NCBI GenBank assembly: GCA_029204225.1
Contig: CM055105.1
Location: 51,611,680-51,675,679 of the forward strand
Length of the DNA: 64,000 nt
Source of the DNA: Diphasiastrum complanatum
Taxonomy: Eukaryota > Streptophyta > Lycopodiopsida > Lycopodiales > Lycopodiaceae
Direction of reading: 5' to 3'
Of this stretch, positions 1 through 11,986 are shown piece after piece (the first letter of the stretch is position 1; each line of letters starts with the position of its first letter). The position numbers and the translations under genes were made by a program. The notes beneath the pieces were generated by a model, which worked only from the letters and a program-made list of their open reading frames with translations, was not told the origin of the DNA and made no database searches.

Positions 1-2235
1 TTGTTAGAGAAACATTCTGGCAACTCGTTTGAATTGAATGTAATTTTGACTTACTTTGGCCTACATTGTAGTATGACATTTTTGCTTGGATAGCAAGTTT
101 AAGACATTATTTTGTGTATTCATCACATACAAGGAAGTTGTAGTGACTACAAAAATAATACTTCTATATACCTACGTACAACATGTAGTAAGGCATAACA
201 CAATTAGGGTATATGATGTGGATAGAAAATTTAAAAGATGCAATTGGTTTTTATATTTTGAGCTTATACGTTTTTTTTTAGATATCATCTTTGGAGCAAG
301 AATAGTTTCTAACAGAAAAATATTTTAACAATTTTGAAATTCTTTGCAATGCACATCATTTAGTGATGCATTTTAACCTAAATTGTTATGGAAGATTTAT
401 AAGTAGAATTTTCTTTGTGACCGATGTTCGAGGATGGAAAAAGATCCACAATAAAATTATAATGTTAGTGAGTAAACGTTCTCTACTAACTATTGGATCT
501 ACTTATTTTTTAGTAAATCTCTATTGATTATTATCATTTGAATACTAGATATATTTCTCAAACAAGTTTGACCTATCCATGTCATGCTATATTCTACAAT
601 TGAACTTGGTGCTGGGATAGTCTACTCGACCAGTAATTAAATCCTTTCCAGTGCACATCATGTAGTGAGGCATTGTGACCTTAATTGACATGCAAGATCT
701 ATAAGCCAATTTTTTTATGTGAATCATATTTGAGGATGTAAAAAATCCACAACACAAATTTACTATTAGTGAGCTTAAATATCCTACTAACTATTGGATC
801 AACTTTTTGTTTTTATTAAACATTGTTGTTGATTATTCTCTTTGAGATGCTAGATATATTTTTCAAACAAGGTCGACCTACCCATGTCATGCTATATTTT
901 GCAATTGAACTTGGTGTTGGGGTAGTCCACCTGATTCCATGTCTTATGTTATCATCAAGTTAACACATTGTAATTAAAAAATGACAAATCGTAACATTTT
1001 TCAAAGATGAGCAAGTGAGGCTTCTTTGTTTGAACAAACATTCTAGAAAGTCGAGTGAATTTAGTCTACTTTTTGGCTTAAATTCACCTACATTGTAAGT
1101 ATGACATTTCTGGCTTGGGTAGCCAATTTAACATAGTATTTTTTGTGTTCATCACATACAAGAAAGTTGTAATAACTACAATTATGCTATTTATATTCCT
1201 TTTCAGAGCATGTAGTAAGGCATAACATAATTAGGGTATACGATGTTGAAAAACAATCTATAACATGGAACATGTTTTTATATTTTGATGTTTTAATTTT
1301 TCATTTGATATCATTTTTGTGAGCAACGATAGTTTCTAACAAAAAATTTACTAACAATATTTAAATCCTTTGCAATGCACATCATTTAGAGAGGCAGTGT
1401 AATCTAAATTGTCATGCAAGATTTATATGTAAAATTGTCTTTGTAAACTATGTTCGAGGATGAAAAACAATCCAGACTACAATTTTTAATATTAGTGAGT
1501 AAAAATTCTCTAGTAACTACTGGATCTACTTATTTTTGAGAAAATTGCTATTTATTATTCTCTTTTGAATACTAGATATAGTTCTCAAACAAGCAAGACC
1601 TATCCATGTCATACTATATTTGCAATTGAACTTGGTACTGGGGTAGTCTACTCGATTCCATGTCTTATTACATCATCATCAAGTTAACACATTGTTATAA
1701 ATAAAAAAATAGCCTTTTTTATAACATACATATACATAAGCACAAATGATGTGTCCGTTGCTTTGTGAATTGAAAGACAAAGAATCAAGAGGCTACCTCA
1801 AGTACCAAGTTAAAAAATTCTATAGCTGAGTACATGAGCAATAAGCTTGTTTGTTAGAGAAACATCCTGGCAACTCGTTTGAATTGAATGTAATTTTGGC
1901 TTACTTGTCCTACATTGTAGTATGACATTTTTGGTTGGGTAGCAATTTTAAGACTTAATTTTGTGTATTTATCACATACAAGGAAGTTGTAGTGACTACA
2001 ACAATAATACTTCTATATACCTATGTACAACATGTAGTAAGGCATAACACAATTAGAGTATATGATGTGGATAGAAAATTTAAAAGATGCAATTGGTTTT
2101 TATAATTTGAGCTTATACGTTTTTTTTAGATATCATATTTGTGAGCCAGAATAGTTTCTAACAAAAAATTTTTTTAACAATTTTGAAATTCTTTGCAATG
2201 CACATCATTTAGTGATGCATTGTAACCTAAATTGT
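1..2235. repeat. Macrosatellite block S1 (about 0.85-kb monomers)
   Basis: This block consists of diverged copies of one long monomer in direct orientation. Landmarks recur in the same order: TTGTTAGAGAAACATTCTGG, then GTAGTATGACATTT, CATGTAGTAAGGCATAACA, GCAATGCACATCATTTAG, GAACTTGGTGCTGGG, and AAGAATCAAGAGGCTACCTC. The first landmark lies at about 1, in a diverged form at about 1027, and again at about 1849. At least two subtypes alternate: an A type with GGTTGGGTAGCAAGTTTAAG and a B type with GGCTTGGGTAGCCAATTTAA. One monomer is truncated, jumping from the GGGATAGTCTACTCGA end back to the GCACATC midpoint near 634. Short reading frames of 60-80 codons recur in the monomers but look incidental. 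Confidence 0.85.
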
Positions 2236-2842
2236 ACAAAAAAGTTGATCTAGATTGGCAATTTGACAAACAACAAGCATTAACAATCAAAAGCATTGAT
2301 AAACATTGAAATCCGAGCCCACACGTATGTACTACAGGCTGTAGTACGGCCTTCAACCTGAGAAACAAGTAGAAATTGATTTGGTTTCATTTGGATCACA
2401 AAAACTCAATGTACATAGTGAACTAGCTTGAGATTGCCAACGAGCTCCAAAAAATTTCTATCTTCTCACTATGGAGAGAGGGAATACATAGCAAATTCGA
2501 CTTCCTTCTTGAAGTTAGGTGGATTTCCAGCATGTAACAAGGAAGTTAACTCACTCTCCTTGACCTAAAATGAAACCCTAGTCTATTTCCTAGAGTCATG
2601 CTTGGTAGATAGCTAGTTGGTCAAATTTTCACCTTAAATCTAGGATTTAGGTCCTATAAACCAGGAATGACCACCAAATAGACATGACCAACTCTCTTGA
2701 CTTGACCTAACCTACATTAGGAGTGGGTTGTCACGTGGCATATTGGCCTTACATGTGTGGAACCCAATTATACACAATATTTACAATGTTCTACATGGTT
2801 TTTGATCAAGCTAGATTTGCCAATTTTTGGCAATTCTTCACA
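2236..2842 (-). mobile_element. C-family LTR fragment
   Basis: Read on the minus strand, this matches the C-family LTR seen at 27598-28298, 37233-37930 and 52829-53523. It starts with a TGTGAAGAATTGCC-type end (right side) and runs to GATCAACTTTTTTGT (left side), lacking the last 90 or so bases of a full LTR. The flanking macrosatellite is not continuous across it; about 60 bp of monomer is missing between the two sides, so the insertion was accompanied or followed by a deletion. No clear target duplication remains. Confidence 0.8.
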
Positions 2843-4331
2843 AAAATCCACAACACAAATTTATGATTGTGAGCTTAAATTTCCTACTACCTATTGGATC
2901 AACTTTTTGTTTTTATTAAACATTGTTGTTGATTATTCTCTTTGAGATGCTAGATATATTTTTCAAGCAAGGTCAACCTACCCATGTCATGCTATATTTT
3001 GCAATTGAACTTGGCGTGCACTCGATTCCGTGTCTTACGTTATCATCAAGTTAACACATTGTAATTAAAAAATAAAAAATTGTAACATTTCTCAAAGGAT
3101 TGAATAAATTCTAATTTGAATCTATTTTTTCAAGCTTTCTTATAGATATTTCTAAACAAGAATGATGCTCTTATTGCTTTGTGAATTGCAAGACAAAAAA
3201 GAGGCTACCTCAAGTACCAAGTTTGAAAACTGTATAGCTAGGTACATGAGCAAGTTTCTTTTTTAAAACAAACATTCTATCAAGTCGGGTAAATTTAATC
3301 TACTTCTTGGCTTAAATTCTCCTACATTGTAAGTATGACATTTCTGGCTTGGGTAGCCAATTTAATATAGTATTTTTGGTGTTTATCACATACAAGAAAG
3401 TTTTAGTAACTACAACGATGCTATTTATATTCCTTTTTAGAACATGTAGTAAGGCATAACTTAATTAGGATATACGATGTTGAAAAACAATCTAAAATAT
3501 GGAACATGTTTTTATATTCTGATGTTCTAATTTTTCATTTGATATCATTTTTGTGAGCAACAATAGTTTCTAACAAAAAATTTATTAACAATATTTAAAT
3601 CCTTTGCAATGCACATCATTTAGAGAGGCATTGTAATCTAAATTGTCATGCAAGATTTATATGTAAAATTGCCTTTGTAAACTATGTTTGAGGATGAAAA
3701 ACAATCCAGAATACAATTGTTAATGTTAGTGAGTAAAAATTTTCTAGTAACTATTGGATCTACTTATTTTTGTCGGTCGAGATCTGATCGAGAACCCATC
3801 GGTCGAGATCTAACGCGAACCCGTCGGTCGAGATCTGACGCAAACCTGTCGGTCAATTATGCTATTTATATTCCTTCTTAGAGCATGTAGTAAGGCATAA
3901 TATAATTAGGATATACGATGTTAAAAAACAATCTAAAAAATGGAACATATTTATATATTCTGAGGTTTTAATTTTTCATTTGATATCATTTTTGTGAGCA
4001 ACAATAGTTTCTTACAAAAAAGCTATTAAGAATATTTAAATCCTTTGCAATGCACATCATTTAGAGAAGCATTGTAATCTAAATTGTCATGCAAGATTTA
4101 TATGTAAAATTGTCTTTATAAACTATGTTTGAGGATTGAAAATGATCCAGAATACAATTTTTAATGTTAGTGAGTAAAAATTCTCTACTAACTACTGGAT
4201 CTACTTATTTTTGAAAAAAATGTTATTTATTATTCTCTTTTGAATACTAGATATAGTTCTCAAACAAGCAAGACCTATCCATGTCATACTATATTTGCAA
4301 TTGAACTTGGTACTGGGGTAGTCTACTCAAT
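2843..4331. repeat. Macrosatellite block S2
   Basis: Mostly B-type macrosatellite monomers, direct with S1. Landmarks include the CCTACATTGTAAGTATGACA segment near 3330, GCAATGCACATCATTTAG near 3607 and again near 4049, and GAACTTGGTACTGGGG near 4303. A short GC-richer minisatellite interrupts it at 3770-3860. It ends where the G composite LTR begins. Confidence 0.83.
3770..3860. repeat. 25-bp minisatellite inside macrosatellite
   Basis: About three units of 25 bp (core GTCGGTCGAGATCTGACGC) stand out as GC-richer than the surrounding AT-rich monomer. Units vary at a few bases (GACGCAAA versus AACGCGAA). A second, longer array of the same unit is at 34245-34368, and both arrays are followed by the same monomer sequence (AATTATGCTATTTATATTCC), so they probably derive from one insertion that was copied with the satellite. 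Confidence 0.85.
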
Positions 4332-5062
4332 TGTGAAGTTTTTAGCACGTGTGAACTTCACCACACACCCTACAGGATCTTACTGAGGTGTTGTGATTGC
4401 ACAAGATTGATCAAAGAACAGTATGCCTGAAAAATCTAAGGCAAGAGCACAATGGCATACATCTGATAAAAAAATTTAACTCTTCACTATGAGAAATGAA
4501 TGCTGGAAATAATTCTAAGTGTTCAGTATGGGAAAAAGAGACTGCTCTCGAGTAGAGAGAGAAAATCATACATAGGAAACTCGGGTAGAGAGAGAATGAG
4601 TCCAAAACACCAAAATCTCAATATTCACAATAATGGCAAAACATGCCCAGCTTTCCCTACATGAGAGAGACTCGAATTCCTATAGTGGAGTTGCATGGAA
4701 AGTTCACTTAACTGAACTAATTCACCTACCAGAGATCCACATGTGTAACTGCATGCATGTGTGGTGCATGTACTGCATGTCAACTCATAAAATTGCCTAG
4801 ACATGTGTAGATCACAGAAACTACTTTGCATGTTGCATGCACTGATTGCATGTGGCTTGCATGCATACAATAAGACTTTGCATGCTATCTAAACATCTGC
4901 ATGTCATCATAATTGAACCTGTCTAACTCAAATATGAGCTACACTAGAAGGATATGTGCTCAATATACACTCCTTATATGTACAACATGAAATCTAGTGG
5001 AAATTATCATGGACATGATCCCAAACTCGAGATAGGAAGATAATATTTTAATAATCTTCACA
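4332..5062 (-). repeat. 3' LTR of G1
   Basis: This 731-bp LTR is nearly repeated at 8647-9377. On the minus strand it runs from TGTGAAGATTATT to AAACTTCACA, with TG...CA ends. A polypurine tract read from the minus strand (AGGAGGAG) abuts it at 5063-5070. It contains a cluster of GCATG motifs at about 4750-4905 and a CACGTG core near 4351. Confidence 0.88.
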
Positions 5063-5076
5063 CTCCTCCTTAAAAT

Positions 5077-7987
5077 TTATGTTCCTATCAATATAGATTT
5101 CGAAATTAGGCCAAGGTTAGACCTCATCTTCATAAAGTCATTCTTGAGTAGAGGCTTGGTGAGAAGATCTACAACAAAATCTGAAGATGAAACATGCTCC
5201 AATGATATATCTCTTCCAATGACTTTTTCTCTTATAAAACGATGAGCCACTTCAATATGCGTGCTCCTTGCATGAAAGACTGGATTATTTGCAAGAGCCC
5301 GAGCAGAAATGTTATCATTCTTGATAATTGGTAAATCTTCATCTGCATAACACTTAAGCTCCAAAAGTAGCCTTTTGATCCGTAAAACCTCTTTTGTTCT
5401 GGTTGTAAGAGATTTGTATTCAGTTTCACAAGATGATAAGGAAATAGTTGCCTACTTCTTTGACAGCCAAGAAACCAAATTTCCTCCAAGAAATATAGTC
5501 TAAGCACTTGTGGAATTCCTATCCAACCTGTCTCTTGCAAAATTTGAATCTGAAAAAGCAATCAAAGTCAGACCTTCTCCTTCATAGTATAGTCCATAAT
5601 CCAAGGTAAAAGATATATACCTCAAGACTCTTTTAGCCAACTTCCAATGATATAACTTTGGATCCTACATGTGTTGACTTAGCTTATGAACACAAAAGCT
5701 TAGATCAGGACTAGTCACTGTTGTCCAAATAAGTGAGCCAATAAGACTCCTATAAAGAGTGATGTCCTCAAAGGATTTTTCATCATCTTTAATAGGAACT
5801 TTTACAGTGTGCTCCATAGGTGTATCTATTCCTTTAGAGTTCTCCATATGAAATTTCCTGAGCATGAAAAGTGCATATCTACTTTGGCTTATAAATACAT
5901 GACCTTTCCAAAAATCTATTTCAAGACCTAGAATATAGTGAAGAACTCCTAAGTCCTGCATTTTAAACTCAGCACCAAGTGCATGCTTAGTTTCTTCAAC
6001 TAACTTCTCACTGTTTCCACAAAGAATGATATCATCTACATAGATGAAAAGAATAATTACAAACTTATCTACAAACTTATAATACAGAGAAGGGTCATAT
6101 TCACTTAGACAAAATCCGAGTGATATGAGATAAGAATTGAGCCTTGCATACCAAGACCTTGGTGCATGTTTCAGTCCATACAGACTTTTGAATAAAAGAC
6201 AAACTTTTGATTCATCACCTTCCTTCACAAAACCTAGAGGTTGCTCCATACAACTCTCCTCCTCAAGGTAACCATTGAGAAATGCATTAGAAACATCAAA
6301 CTGGAACATACTCCATTTGTGAAAACATGCAAGAGAGATGAGTATTCGAATTGTTACCATCTTTGCAATTGGTGCAAAGGTATCTTCATAATCAAGACCT
6401 TTAATCTGAGAGTAGCCTTTAGCAAAAGTCTTGCTTTATAGTTATTGATAGATCCATCATGATTATACTTGATTCTGAATACCCACTTACATCCGATCAC
6501 ATGCATGTTGTTTGGTGGCTCCACAAGCTCCCATGTGTTATTTGACATCAAGGCTTCAAATTCTTGGGTCATTGCGTCAACCGACTTCTTGGATTGAAAA
6601 GTTTCTTGGACATCCTTAGGCTCTTCATCTGATATAAAAAGTGCATGATAGGAAGTTTCACCTTCCACTTGCCTTCCTTCTTCATCGTATGTGAGCCTCC
6701 TTGGCTCAGATCTTGCTCGTGTAGATCTTCTTAGTGTGATAGCTTTAATCTGCTCCTCCTCATGCATCGGCCTCACCTCTTCTTGAACAGCATCAAGATT
6801 GATGATTGATCTTGCATGAGTCTCTTTGATCTGAACATCATCCAAGTTAAATTTCTGATCTTCATGGAAGATCACATCTCTACTAACAACATTTTTGTCA
6901 ATAGAGGGCAAATAAATCTTGTATGCTTTTTTAGTAGATGCATAACCTACAAAAATTCCTTTTACTGCACTAGGATCTTCCTTCTTCCTAGTTTCTATAG
7001 GTACATGCACAAAGCATACATAGCCAAAAATCCTAAGATGATACCTTAGGCTTTTTCTTATACAACATCTCAAATGGTGTCTTTCCTCCTATTGCAAGAT
7101 TTGAAGCCTATTACAAAGATAGTTTGCACATGCAACTGCCTCTCTCCAAATTTCTTTAGGCAGAGAAGCTTTTAGCCTAATGGCTTTTGCACATTCACAC
7201 AAAGTTCTATTTTTTCTCTCAGCAAGTCCATTTTGCTGAGGAGTATATGAACAAGAAAACTCTCTTTGAATACCCTCTCTCTCACAAAAGTCTTTAAACT
7301 TATTGAAAGTGTATTCCCCTCCACTATCACTTCTTAAAGCTTTTATCTTGAAAGGAAACTGCTTCTCTACATAAGCTTTAAAAGTAAGAAAAACATCATA
7401 AACCATGGCTTTTGAAGACAATATATAGATCCAAGAATGTCTTGTATAATCATCTACAAAAGAGACAAACCAGTTGGCTCCTCCTTTGCTCTTAGTTGAT
7501 GAGAAATGAAAATCTGAGTGTACAAGTTCAAATGGTTGCTTTGTCTTGATACTTGATCTAGGAAAAGGCCTTATGTGTGACTTTGCCACACACAAGCTTC
7601 ACAAGGTAGAAGCTCCTTTGACAGTGTCTTTGGTAGACCAACAATTTTTCCTTCTTTGACCATAGATTGCATGGCTTTGAAATTGGGATGACCCAATCTC
7701 TTATGCCACAGATCCTCTTGTAGAACCTTGGTCTCATAAGTAATATCTAAAATGTTAGCACTCTCCCTAGAATCTAGTTTGTACAGCTTACCAATTCTAG
7801 ATCCTCTAGCAATAACTTCATTTTCTCTTGAGATTATACACTTGTCAACTTGAAACTTGACATCTGATCCACTATCAAACAACTGTCCTACACTAATGAG
7901 ATTCTTGGTCAATTTAGGTACATACAGTACATCATGTAAACTTTTTGCACCTAGATATGACATGAGATCTTGGATTTGTTTGATCAA
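5077..7987 (-). pseudogene. G1 copia pol (partial, frameshifted)
   Basis: This is a Ty1/copia polyprotein without gag, broken into at least five frames. In order on the minus strand: protease end and zinc-binding pre-integrase region (7571-7987, HKRLGHPN and CEAC); integrase core (7089-7595, with HSDF, RSDSGGE and QQNGLAERKN giving the D-D-E residues); linker and start of RT (6354-7073, CKWVFRIKYNHDGS); RT palm (5665-6360, with catalytic YVDD in IYVDDIILCG); and RNase H (5077-5561, HARSTHIEVAHRFIREK). The upstream end is cut at 7987, where unrelated plus-strand sequence begins. Frame changes near 7073-7089, 6354 and 5560 make it non-functional. Confidence 0.9.
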
Positions 7988-8646
7988 ATGAGTGCTCTCG
8001 GATTTTGGAAGAGCAAGAATGAGTCAATCACTCATTGTTATGAAAAATGTGTTTTTTCTTTTGGAGAGGCATATTAAGCTTCTTATGAGAATAAGTGAAA
8101 CATCCTTGAAGGAAACTTATATCTATAAGCAAGTACGTAGCCTCATGAAGTTCAAGATCACTTGTAATTACAAGATTAGGAAAATCATGAGCACGATAAA
8201 TCTTGGTAATAGTAGCAAGTAGATGTTTTGTGATCTTGATCAATGTGATTTTCAAAAGTCATGGATACATCAGATTTCCTTCAAAGAGAAGCATCAAGAT
8301 CAAGGAGGAGCAAGTTTCAAGTTCATGCATCTTCACTCAGCATGGAAGAAATCAAGTGCAAAGGTGTAAGAAAGAATCAAGACTCTTCAATTCATCTTGG
8401 AGGAGATCAAGATCAAAGAAGCTCTATCTTGTATGTGGTGATAGATCATGTCATCATCTTTAGGGGCTCATTAGTCATCTTCTAAACCTGAATATGATTC
8501 ATTTATGATGTTAAGATCAGGTCTTAGAGTTGTATGGATATATTATTGTTTCCAAGGCTAGATTTGAGGAGGAGTGTGAAAAATAGCCTATTTTGGCAAA
8601 TCTAGTCATGTAGAACTTTGTAAATATTGTATATAATTGGGTTCCA
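7988..8646 (+). mobile_element. C-family element 3' end with accessory module, PPT and partial LTR
   Basis: This plus-strand fragment lies between G1 and G2. It contains a short frame at 7992-8222 with the accessory signature (KLLMRISETS, then KETYIYKQV), about 350 bp of further internal sequence, a polypurine tract TTGAGGAGGAG at about 8564-8574, and the first 72 bp of a C-family LTR (8575-8646, TGTGAAAAATAGCC), cut by the G2 LTR. The polypurine tract fixes the C family in the plus direction and places the accessory module just upstream of the 3' LTR, where a normal element would carry RNase H. What the module does is unknown. Confidence 0.72.
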
Positions 8647-9377
8647 TGTGAAGTTTTTAGCACGTGTGAACTTCACCACACACCCTACAAGATCTTACTG
8701 AGGTGTTTTGATTGCACACGATTGATCAAAGAACGGTATGCTTGAAAAATCTAAGGCAAGAGCACAATGGCATATATCTAATGAAAAAATCTAACTCTTC
8801 ACTATGAGAAATGAATGTCAAAAATAATTCTAAGTGTTCAATATGAAAAAAAGAGGTTGCTCTCGGGTAGAGAGATAAAATCATACATAGGAAATTCGGG
8901 TAGAGAGAGAATGAGTCCAAGACACCAAAATCTCAATATTCACAATAATGGCAAAACATGCCCAGCTTTCCCTACATGAGAGAGACTCGAATTCCTACAG
9001 TGGAGTTGCATGGAAAGTTCACTTAACTGAACTAATTCACCTACCAGAGATCCACATGTGTAACTGCATGCATGTGTGTTGCATGTACTGCATGTCAACT
9101 CATAAAATTGCCTAGACATGTGTAGATCACAGAAACTACTTTGCATGTTGCATGCACTGATTGCATGTGGCTTGCATGCATACAATATGACTTTGCATGT
9201 TATCTAAACTACTGCATGTCATCAAAATTGAACCTATCTAGCTCAAATCCGAGCTACACTAGAAGGATATGTCCTCAATTCACACTCCTTTTATGTACAA
9301 CATAAATTTTAGTGGAAATCACCATGGACATGGCCCCAAACTCGAGATAGGAAGATAATATTCTAATAATCTTTACA
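8647..9377 (-). repeat. 3' LTR of G2
   Basis: Closely similar to the G1 LTR at 4332-5062 over its full 731 bp, including the GCATG cluster (about 9065-9225) and TG...CA ends. The polypurine tract on the minus strand lies at 9378-9385. Its left edge interrupts a C-family LTR after ATTGGGTTCCA. Confidence 0.88.
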
Positions 9378-9391
9378 CTCCTCCGTAAAAT

Positions 9392-10952
9392 TTATGTTCC
9401 TATCAACATAGACTTCAAAATTAGGCCAAAGTTTGACCTCATCTTCATAAAGACATTATTGACTATAGGTTTGGTGAGAAGATCTGCAACACAATCTGAA
9501 GATGCAACATGTTCCAATGAGATCTCTCTCCTAGTGACTTTTTCTCTTACAAAATGATGAGCCACTTCAATATGCTTGCTCCTTGCATGAAAGACTTGAT
9601 TATTTGCAAGAGCCTGAGCAGAAATGTTATCATTCTTCATCATTGGAAGATCTTCATCTGCATAACACTTTAGCTCCAAAAGTAGCCTTTGGTCCATAAA
9701 ATCTCCTTTGTTGTGGTTGTAAGAGATTTGTATTCAGCTTCACAGGATGATATGGAAATAGTTGCCTGCTTCTTTGATAGCCAAGAAACCAAGTTTTCTC
9801 CAAGAAATATAGTGTAAGCACTTGTGGATTTCCTATCCAACTTGTCTCCTGCAAAATTTGAATATGAAAAAGCAATCAAAGTCAGATCTTCTCCTTCGTA
9901 GAATAATCCATAATCCAAGGTAGAAGATATATACCTCAAGACTCTTTTAGCCAACTTCCAATGATATAACTTTGGATCCTGCATGTGTTGACTTAGCTTA
10001 TGAACACAAAAGCTTAGATCAGGCCTAGTCACTGTTAACTAAATAAGTGAGCCAATAAGACTCCTATAAAGAGTGATGTCCTCAAAGGATTTTTCATCTT
10101 TTATAGGAACTTTTACAGTGTGCTCCATAGGTGTATTTATGCCTTTACAGTTTTCCATATGGAATTTTCTGAGCATGGAAAGTGCATATCTACTTTGGCT
10201 TATTAATGCATGACCTTTCCAAAAATCTATTTCAAGGCCTAGAATATAGTGAAGGACTCCTAAGTCCTGCATCTTAAATTCAGTACCAAGTGCATGCTTA
10301 GTTTCTTCAACTAACTTCTCATTGTTTCCACAAAGAATGATATCATCTGCATAGATGAGAAGTATAACTACAAAGTTATCTACAAACTTATAATACAGAG
10401 AAGGGTCATATTCACTTAGACAAAATTCGAGTGAAATGAGATAGGAGTTGAGCCTTGCATACCAAGACCTTGGTGCCTGTCTCAGTCCATATAGACTTTT
10501 GAACAAAAGACAAACTTTTGATTCATCACCTTCCTTCACAAAACCTGGAGGTTGCTCCATGTAAATCTCCTCCTCAAGGTAACCATTGAGAAATGCATTA
10601 GAAACATCAAGCTGGAACATATTCCATTTGTGAAAACATGCAAGAGAGATGAGTATTCGAATTATTACCATCTTTGCAACTGGTGCAAAGGTGTCTTCAT
10701 AGTTAAGACCTTTGATCCGTGAGTAGTCTTTGGCACAAAGTCTTGGTTTATACTTATTGATAGATCCATCATGATTATACTTGATTCTAAATACCCGCTT
10801 ACATCCAATCACATGCATGTTGTTTGGTGGCTCCACAAGCTCCCATGTGTTGTTTGACATCAAGGCTTCAAACTCTTGGGTCATTGCTTCAACCCAATCT
10901 TTGAATCGAAGTGCTTCTTGAACATCTTAGGCTTTTCATCTGGTATTAAAAG
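9392..10952 (-). pseudogene. G2 copia RT and RNase H (partial)
   Basis: Copia RT on the minus strand (10039-10884) starts around NNTWELVEPPNNMHVIGCK and runs through FAPVAKMV and LDVSNAFLNGYLEEE to a catalytic box reading IYADDIILCG. The usual YVDD is YADD here. After an in-frame stop near 10033-10038, RNase H follows in two frames (9670-10032, then 9392-9697, with HARSKHIEVAHHFVREK). Everything upstream of RT has been deleted, and the remaining end joins directly to an LTR remnant. It is clearly related to G1 but not identical, so G1 and G2 are separate copies. Confidence 0.88.
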
Positions 10953-11108
10953 TCATAATTGAACCTATCTAACTCAAATCCAAGCTACACTAGAAGGATA
11001 TGTGCCCAATTCACACTCCTTATATGTACAACATGAAATCTAGTGGAAATTATCATGGGCATGACCCCAAACTTGAGATAGGAAGATAATATTTCAATAA
11101 TCATGACA
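10953..11108 (-). repeat. G-family 5' LTR remnant
   Basis: This matches the U3 start of the G LTR (compare 4909-5062), including CTAGTGGAAATTATCATGG. It joins G2 pol without a primer-binding site, so the rest of the LTR, the leader and the gag-integrase part were deleted. Its right side meets macrosatellite at TCGATTCCATGCC. Confidence 0.78.
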
Positions 11109-11986
11109 TCGATTCCATGCCTTATTACATCATCATCAAGTTAACACACTGTGATAAATAAAAAAATAACCTTTTTTATAACATACATATACATAAGCAC
11201 AAATGATGTGTCCGTTGCTTTGTGAATTGAAAGACAAAGAATCAAGAGGCTACCTCAAGTACCAAGTTTGAAAATTCTATAGCTAAGTACATGAGCAAGT
11301 AAGCTTGTTTGTTAGAGAAACATTCTGGCAACTCGTTTGAATTGAATGTAATTTTGGCTTACTTTGTCCTACATTGTAGTATGACATTTTTTGTTGGGTA
11401 GCAAGTTTAAGACATTATTTTGTGTATTCATCACATACAAGGAAGTTGTAGTGACTACAACAATAATACTTCTATATACCTATGTACAACATGTAGTAAG
11501 GCATAACACAATTAGGGTATATGATGTGGATAGAAAATCTAAAAGATGCAATTGGTTTTTATATTTTGAGCTTATACGTTTTTTTTAGATATCATATATG
11601 TGAGGAAGAATAGTTTCTAACAAAAAAAGCTTTTAACAATTTTGAAATTCTTTGCAATGCACATCATTTAGTGACGCATTGTAACCTAAATTGTTATGGA
11701 AGATTTATAACTAGAGTTTCCTTTGTGACCGATGTTCGAGGATGGAAAAAGATCCACAATAAAATCTTAATGTTAGTGAGTAAACGTTCTCTACTAACTA
11801 TTGGATCTACATATATTTTATTAAATCTCTATTGATTATTATCTTTTGAATACTAGATATATTTCTCAAACAAGTTTGACCTATCCATGTCATGGTATAT
11901 TCTACAATTGAACTTGGCGCTGGGATAGTCTACTCGATTCCATGACTTACATTATCACTTCTATTCCTTTGTAGAGCATGTAATAT
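11109..11986. repeat. Macrosatellite block S3
   Basis: One A-type monomer with the full landmark order, from CGATTCCATGCCTTATTAC to a last piece CTTCTATTCCTTTGTAGAGC. The last piece is the C-type form of the monomer and is the same target site used by the related element at 31905, which implies the two insertions descend from one event copied along with the satellite. Confidence 0.83.

Larger units (their letters stand above)
4332..11108 (-). mobile_element. Element G composite (Ty1/copia, nested and decayed)
   Basis: Two partial minus-strand copies of one copia family lie head to tail: G1 (4332-7987) and G2 (8647-10952), each with its own 3' LTR, plus a 5' LTR remnant at 10953-11108. A plus-strand C-family 3' end (7988-8646) is wedged between them. 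The outer edges sit in macrosatellite and carry near-matching 5-bp flanks, TCAAT at 4327-4331 and TCGAT at 11109-11113. This suggests one original insertion into the satellite followed by nested insertion and deletion. No gag is left in either copy. Confidence 0.75.

Noticed and set aside
86-328. Recurrent 60-80-codon plus-strand frames in A-type monomers (also about 11391, 20505, 21124, 35315) with near-identical peptides
   Set aside because: They track the monomer sequence itself, vary in start and end, and have no gene-like context. Similarity is explained by recent satellite copying and not by coding constraint.
5077-10884. Plus-strand open frames opposite the G, A, B and J pol genes
   Set aside because: These lie antisense to well-supported copia domains and show no motif of their own.
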